Translations under genes and position numbers: made by a program
Assembly: GCA_035578175.1 (NCBI GenBank)
Contig: JAQMRL010000001.1
Coordinates: forward strand, 434,768,045 to 434,832,044
Direction: 5' to 3'
Length of the DNA: 64,000 bases
DNA from: Catonia carolina
Taxonomy: Eukaryota > Arthropoda > Insecta > Hemiptera > Achilidae
Notes under the pieces: generated by a model
The model's input: the letters and a program-made list of their open reading frames with translations, nothing else
Databases searched by the model: none
What the model was told of the DNA's origin: nothing
Shown here: in pieces, positions 26,701-32,700 of the stretch
How positions within the stretch are numbered: the first letter of the stretch is position 1
Layout of the letters: every line of letters starts with the position of its first letter

Positions 26701-29700
26701 TCCCCACAGAATCTGGCTGTGTAATGAATTCATTACTCTCAGATGAGATAATTCAGATTAGAGTCTTTTACACCTCAAGCTCTTCTTTTCTTAAATAATT
26801 CAGTCATGTAATCGGCTGACCATATGATAAGAAACAGAACTATTTTTTGTACCCCTAGAACTAGCAGATAAAGTGCAAGCAAATAATTTAACACTCCACC
26901 TGCCTGTTACGGGGACATAACAATACACTAATTTAAATTATCATAAAGAATGATAAAACAAACAGCATAAAAATTATACAGTTATTTTCCAAGTCGATAA
27001 GAATCACTGATTATATATCGTTGATATTAGCACAAAAAAAGTAATCCGATCTGAATTAATAATGCACAAAAAACTACAAACAAAACAGATAAATATACAA
27101 CAAACTGTTAAGAAGTATTTATAGAAAGTTCCAAACTTAATTAAACTTATGCCAACAGTTTCGACTGCCACAGAATTTTAATTTAAAACTTTCTTCAAAG
27201 TAACAACAGTGTATTCAAGACAGAGAAATTAAAAAATATTTCAGCAAACTAATTACTTCTTATGTTGAAAAAAAATCTGTTGCATGCTGGATAACAAATA
27301 TTTCAATACTTGGGAAAACATACTGTACTATGAACATAAGGTGTTTACATTCTAAAATATTTAAAATGGCAAACAGTATCAACTTTCTTGTTATTTTCGG
27401 ACATGACTAAATTTTACTAATTTATTTACTGACACAAAGTAGTTGCATCTCAAACAATCTTCTGACAAAAAAATACCGCCTGTACTCTACTTTTCACCTT
27501 CTAAACAGGAAACAAGACATCATCATCAAGGTCAATCAACTCTGACAGCTCAGTGTAGTTTTGACAATTCAGTTTTATCTAAATTTTGTTGTGCTATTGT
27601 TTTATCAGAAAAAAAACTCAAAATTGTAAAAATTGCCAATTACTGTATTAATTCTATTTTATATAATGAATTTATATAATAAAATTCACTAACCTTCCTT
27701 TTCAACTGTGTCAACTTTTATTTTCACTTACACGTGTTTCGGTGGATCCACCATCATCAGAGTAAATAACATATAGTTGAAACTAAAAACTTTATTTATT
27801 AAAAATCTACAGAAGATGACAATGTATCATCTTCTGCAACAGAAGATGATGATGTATATGAAACTAAAAACTTTATTTATTAAAAATCTACAGAAGATGA
27901 TAATGTATTATCTTCTGTAACAGAAGATGATGATGTATATGAAACTAAAAACTTTATTTACTAAAAATCTACAGAAGATGATAATGTATCATCTTCTGTA
28001 ACAGAAGATGATGATGTATATGAAACTAAAAACTTTATTTATTAAAAATCTACAGAAGATGATAATGTATCATCTTCTGTAACAGAAGATGATGATGTAT
28101 ATGAAACTAAAAACTTTATTTATTAAAAATCTACAGAAGATGATAATGTATCATCTTCTGTAACAGAAGATGATGATGTATATGAAACTAAAAACTTTAT
28201 TTATTAAAAATCTACAGAAGATGATAATGTATCATCTTCTGTAACAGAAGATGATGATGTATATAAAACTAAAAACGTTATTTATTAAAAATCTACAGAA
28301 GATGATAATGTATCATCTTCTGTAACAGAAGATGATGATGTATATGAAACTAAAAACTTTATTTACTAAAAATCTACAGAAGATGATAATGTATCATCTT
28401 CTGTAACAGAAGATGATGATGTATATGAAACTAAAAACTTTATTTATTAAAAATCTACAGAAGATGATAATGTATCATCTTCTGTAGATTTTTAATAAAT
28501 AAAGTTTTTAGTTTCAATTATATGTTATTTACTCTGATGATGGTGGATCCACCGAAACACGTGTAAGTGAAAATAAAAGTTGACACACTTGAAATGGAAG
28601 CTTAATGAAATTTATTATATAAATTCATTATATACAATAGAATTAATTTCAAACTGCAGGATGCATTATAAAGATTTATTTTTGAATGAAAATACTGTAT
28701 TAATTGTTTCCCGTGGTTGGATCTATCAATTTAAAATTCATCTCGGAATTGATCTTCATCAGATAAATGTATAGATATCTGGGCATATATAAAGGCATCC
28801 AGGTATTGCTCTATAGTTGTTTGCACGTTCAGTTGACACAACGGAGCAGTATAAGACAATGTATTTGTTATGGGGCTCTGACTGCTACTAGCATATACAC
28901 AAACATCGGGTTTTTAGATCAATCAATGCCATCATAACCAATAACGTTCCCTCCTTCCGCGCCTTATCGATTACAAAGCTTTATAATGTAGAGTAGTCTA
29001 TATGACCATTAATAAATAATTAACATTAAGTTTATACTCAAACCCACCAGGTTGGTCTAGAGGTAAAGTCGTCGCCAAAATCAGCTGTTTAACAGCTGAT
29101 TTTCGGAGACGAAGGTTCCTGGTTCAAATCCTAGTAAAGGTAGTTACTTTTATACGGATTTGAATACTAGACACTGGTTACCGGTGTACTTTGATGGTTG
29201 GGGTTTAATTAACCATACTCTCTCAGGAATGGTCGGCCTGGGTCTGTACAAGACTTTTATTTTATTTATTTATTATTATTCTTCGCATAACACCTTTTTT
29301 TTCAGAAACTCTGAAAAGGTTGGCGAAATGTCAATTACAGAAATAAGATATAATATAATTAAAACTTATTACAATCAAACAATTTCAGAAATAAGATACA
29401 ATATAATTAAAACTTATTACAATCAAACAAACATGATAAAACCATCAACATGAAAAAAACAATTAAATCAATAAAGCATGACATGTTACAGTAGGGGGTC
29501 AGACAAAATCTTCAAAATTACTTGTATGGTATTGCATGTGATATTATGATATTGCTTCTATGAGGAATTCATTCACAGAATAGAAACACTTAGATACCAT
29601 GTACTCAAATAGGCGTTTCTTGTACATTTGAAAATTTTCTATAATTCTGATACTAATTGGAAGATGGTTGTATAACTTTAGACCAGTATAATAAGGCCCT

Positions 29701-32700
29701 TTTTCATAAAAGATGGTCTTATGAATTGGATATTGTAATACATAATTTTTGTTTCGTGTTTGATAAGAATGTACTTGCCGCCTCTCATGGAAGACATCAG
29801 GATGAGATTTGACGAATAAAAGCAACTGAAATATATATATTGAGGGAAGACAAAGGATATTAAATTTTTAAAAAATAGGTCTGCATGTTTGTTTGTATTT
29901 CGCCTTCCCTATAATTCTTATTATCCTTTTTTGCATTTTAAAAACACGATCACTATATTGGGAGTTTCCCCAAAATATAACACCATAGGTTAAATGGGAA
30001 TATACGTTGGCGTAATATACACTAAGAATATTTGCCAATGGACATATTTTCGATAAATTCAATACAAGATAATAGGCCTTATTTAATTTCATTAATAAAT
30101 TATCGACATGTGGTTGCCATGACTACATGACTACATGACTACATCTCATTTACACGTCATACACATCATCCTCATCTCATTGGGTCATGGGATTGCTTAT
30201 TGTTCTAAATTGAACAGATTGCAACGTACACGAATTAGGAATAAAAAAATAAAAAAAAGTTTATACTAAACTTCATTATGCGGATTCCAAATGTGAATAT
30301 TTTTTTCGATATTTGTTCTGGGAAAGATGTTTTAGATTTTTAATAACCGATTGCATCATTTGTTTACATTTATCACACATTGTTTAGAAAGTCTGGCGAG
30401 GGAATGTGGAGAAGGCATTAGTAGGTCTGCAATAAAATAGATAAGATATTCATTTTAACCACCCACTAATACAAGAACATGTTTTTACAGGTTTTTTATT
30501 TTTTACAATTCATTAAACATTCTACACACAATACATAATTTTTTTCTGTTAAGCAAAATTTGAATAGTAGTTCTACCTTAAAAAATACGTGTTCTATAGA
30601 TGTTTAAAAAATGTATTTATATACGCATCCAGATGCGTTTAATTGATGTTTTTAGTTGCGCTAATAGCAGTGACGATTCCCATAAGATCCATTGTGTCAA
30701 CTGAATGTGCAAACAACTATAGCAATAATGGAGTTTAATATTGAGTGAGTGAATAGTAGGAGGAGGCAAAAGTTAGAATATTTAAAGCAAATTACAGAAG
30801 ATGTAGGGTGTTGCAGGTATGTAGATGTGAAACAACTTGCGCAAGAGCTTGGAGAACTGCATCAAACCAGTCGAGAGACTAGACAAAAAAAATGTGGAGA
30901 AATGGGTCATTTAATGAAGACTATGTTAAACGTGGTGTAGTGGTCAGCGCAGCTGGCTACTATTCTGGGGTTCGGGGTTTGATTCCCGGTCAGGTCTGGC
31001 ATTTTTTTCATCTGTAAATCACCACATATCATTACCTACGCACAAGCCCAAGGCTTATGTAGGCATCATCACTCAATAAAAAAAAAAAAAGAGATGGAGA
31101 GAACATTTTTTTTACCCCTGCTGCTAAAGAATTACTGAAGGACAATTTTAATGCAAATGAGTACAGCTTTTTCAATTGATACCAAATAAAACACTGGTTT
31201 ATAAAAAAAAAATTGTAATGCTAATGACATTTATAAACAGTGTACAATTATATTACAATCAGTATGGTAGTTCTGGAAAAATTACTTTTCATAGAGATAG
31301 ACCTATCTTCTTGTATCCTGGCTAAGATGCTTTCCTATCTAATATGGTACCATATGGTTATTCCTTAAAAATGACATAAAGCGGCTATTACTGTATTACA
31401 GATAACAGTTTCATGGTTAAATTTTTGTGTAATACTAAAGGTGAGGCGCCACTGGCTCCTGACCTGACTTGACTAGACATGAGTGAACATGCGCCACTGG
31501 TTCCGTACCGGACTTGACATGCAACTGAGCTGCTACTTCAATTCAATTTCCTTCGTTACTAGTGATTGAGCGAAAACCATGTCCGCGGGTCTTCTATTAT
31601 TAGATTTGAGTTCTGAATCTTCAGATTCAGAATTCGAATATCTTACTGAATGTATGCTAAAAGCAACAAAGAAAAGGAAGTGGTTGTCTCCATACGTGAA
31701 AGTACAAGAAAAATATGGCGAGTACCATACTTTAATTAAACAATTAACTGGTGAACAGTTTAAAAATTATTTTCGAATGAATGAGAAACGGATGTGGAAG
31801 GGAAATGATGGCAAAGTGGGGATAAATAGTGGTGGTGGGGGATCCGGACTCAGGATGCAACCCAACCCAGACTGGAGTCTTCCTGACTCAAGAAGCTTTT
31901 CTCCGTCCGGTCAAGTCAAGTCAAGAAGCAGTGGCGCACATTCTATTTAAAATTATGCGACTGCATTCGCTTCCGGACTCAAGTCAAGTCAAGTCAAGTC
32001 AAGTCTGGAGCCAGTGGCGCCTCACCTTTAACCACAAAACAAATACAGAAGCTCTTGATTTGCTGATATACGTTAACAGTACCAATGGTGTCAATGTACA
32101 ACGTACAGCAACATTATTTCACTTTTTTTTACATTGCCTAAAATTTACTATCGACAACCCATAACGAAATAAACAAGTGTCTATAAATAGCATTTTCTTG
32201 TATCTTATTGACAGCTTTTAAAAATTATTTATTTATTTTATCAGAATATTTGTTGTGGTTTTGTTTTAAGTGTATTGTTTATAGCGTCACTAGGCATATC
32301 ATTGTTTATCAGTAACAAAAAATAATTTTATTACTACACAATTTAATTTCGTACATTAATAAATTGTTTATGACTTTTTCTCGGTACACACTTATATACC
32401 TACTGAAGTATTAATAAGAATCTTACAATCTATTATTTCCAGGCGGTGTGAGCTTGTAAAGATAATTTTTGTTACGCAACACCGCAAATAAAACTTCAAT
32501 ACGAACTCCATGAAATTTTTAAGGAAAAAATCTGGTGTGAAACACTCACACAACTGTCTCTTGCCAATGCAAATAATTAATAACACACCTAACATTATTA
32601 ATAAAATATTAGAAATAAACAAAAACTAACCTCAAAAATATAACCTTATTTTAATCATGAGTGAAAGACGCAAAATGAAAATCGAACTCAGTTTGGCTTA

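Larger units (their letters stand above)
27654..28692. mobile_element. Hammerhead fold-back element, family A, copy 1, with 81-bp satellite
   Basis: 1039 bp between 13-bp TSDs TACTGTATTAATT (27641-27653 and 28693-28705). Arms of about 180 bp (27654-27833, 28465-28645) are inverted copies. Each carries a hammerhead-like motif around GGTGGATCCACC. The centre is an 81-bp direct repeat array. The right end shares GATGCATTATAAAGATTTAT with copy 2. Non-coding. Confidence 0.88.
28811..30735. repeat. Inverted repeat pair around SINE-C
   Basis: CTATAGTTGTTTGCACGTTC at about 28811-28845 is inverted at about 30690-30725, next to the AACTGAATGTGC version. The downstream side carries a short frame (30749-30940) with EYLKQITEDVGCCRYVDVKQ, unrecognised. 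Could be a decayed DNA element split by retroposons. Confidence 0.35.

Noticed and set aside
27779..28483. Regular 81-bp array considered as CRISPR
   Set aside because: Units are contiguous direct repeats without unique spacers, in an intron of a eukaryotic gene and inside a fold-back element.
30932..31020. tRNA gene candidates (also at 18771, 25948, 44271 and 58430)
   Set aside because: A and B boxes are present but tRNA arms do not close and long non-tRNA bodies with A-rich tails follow; these are SINEs.
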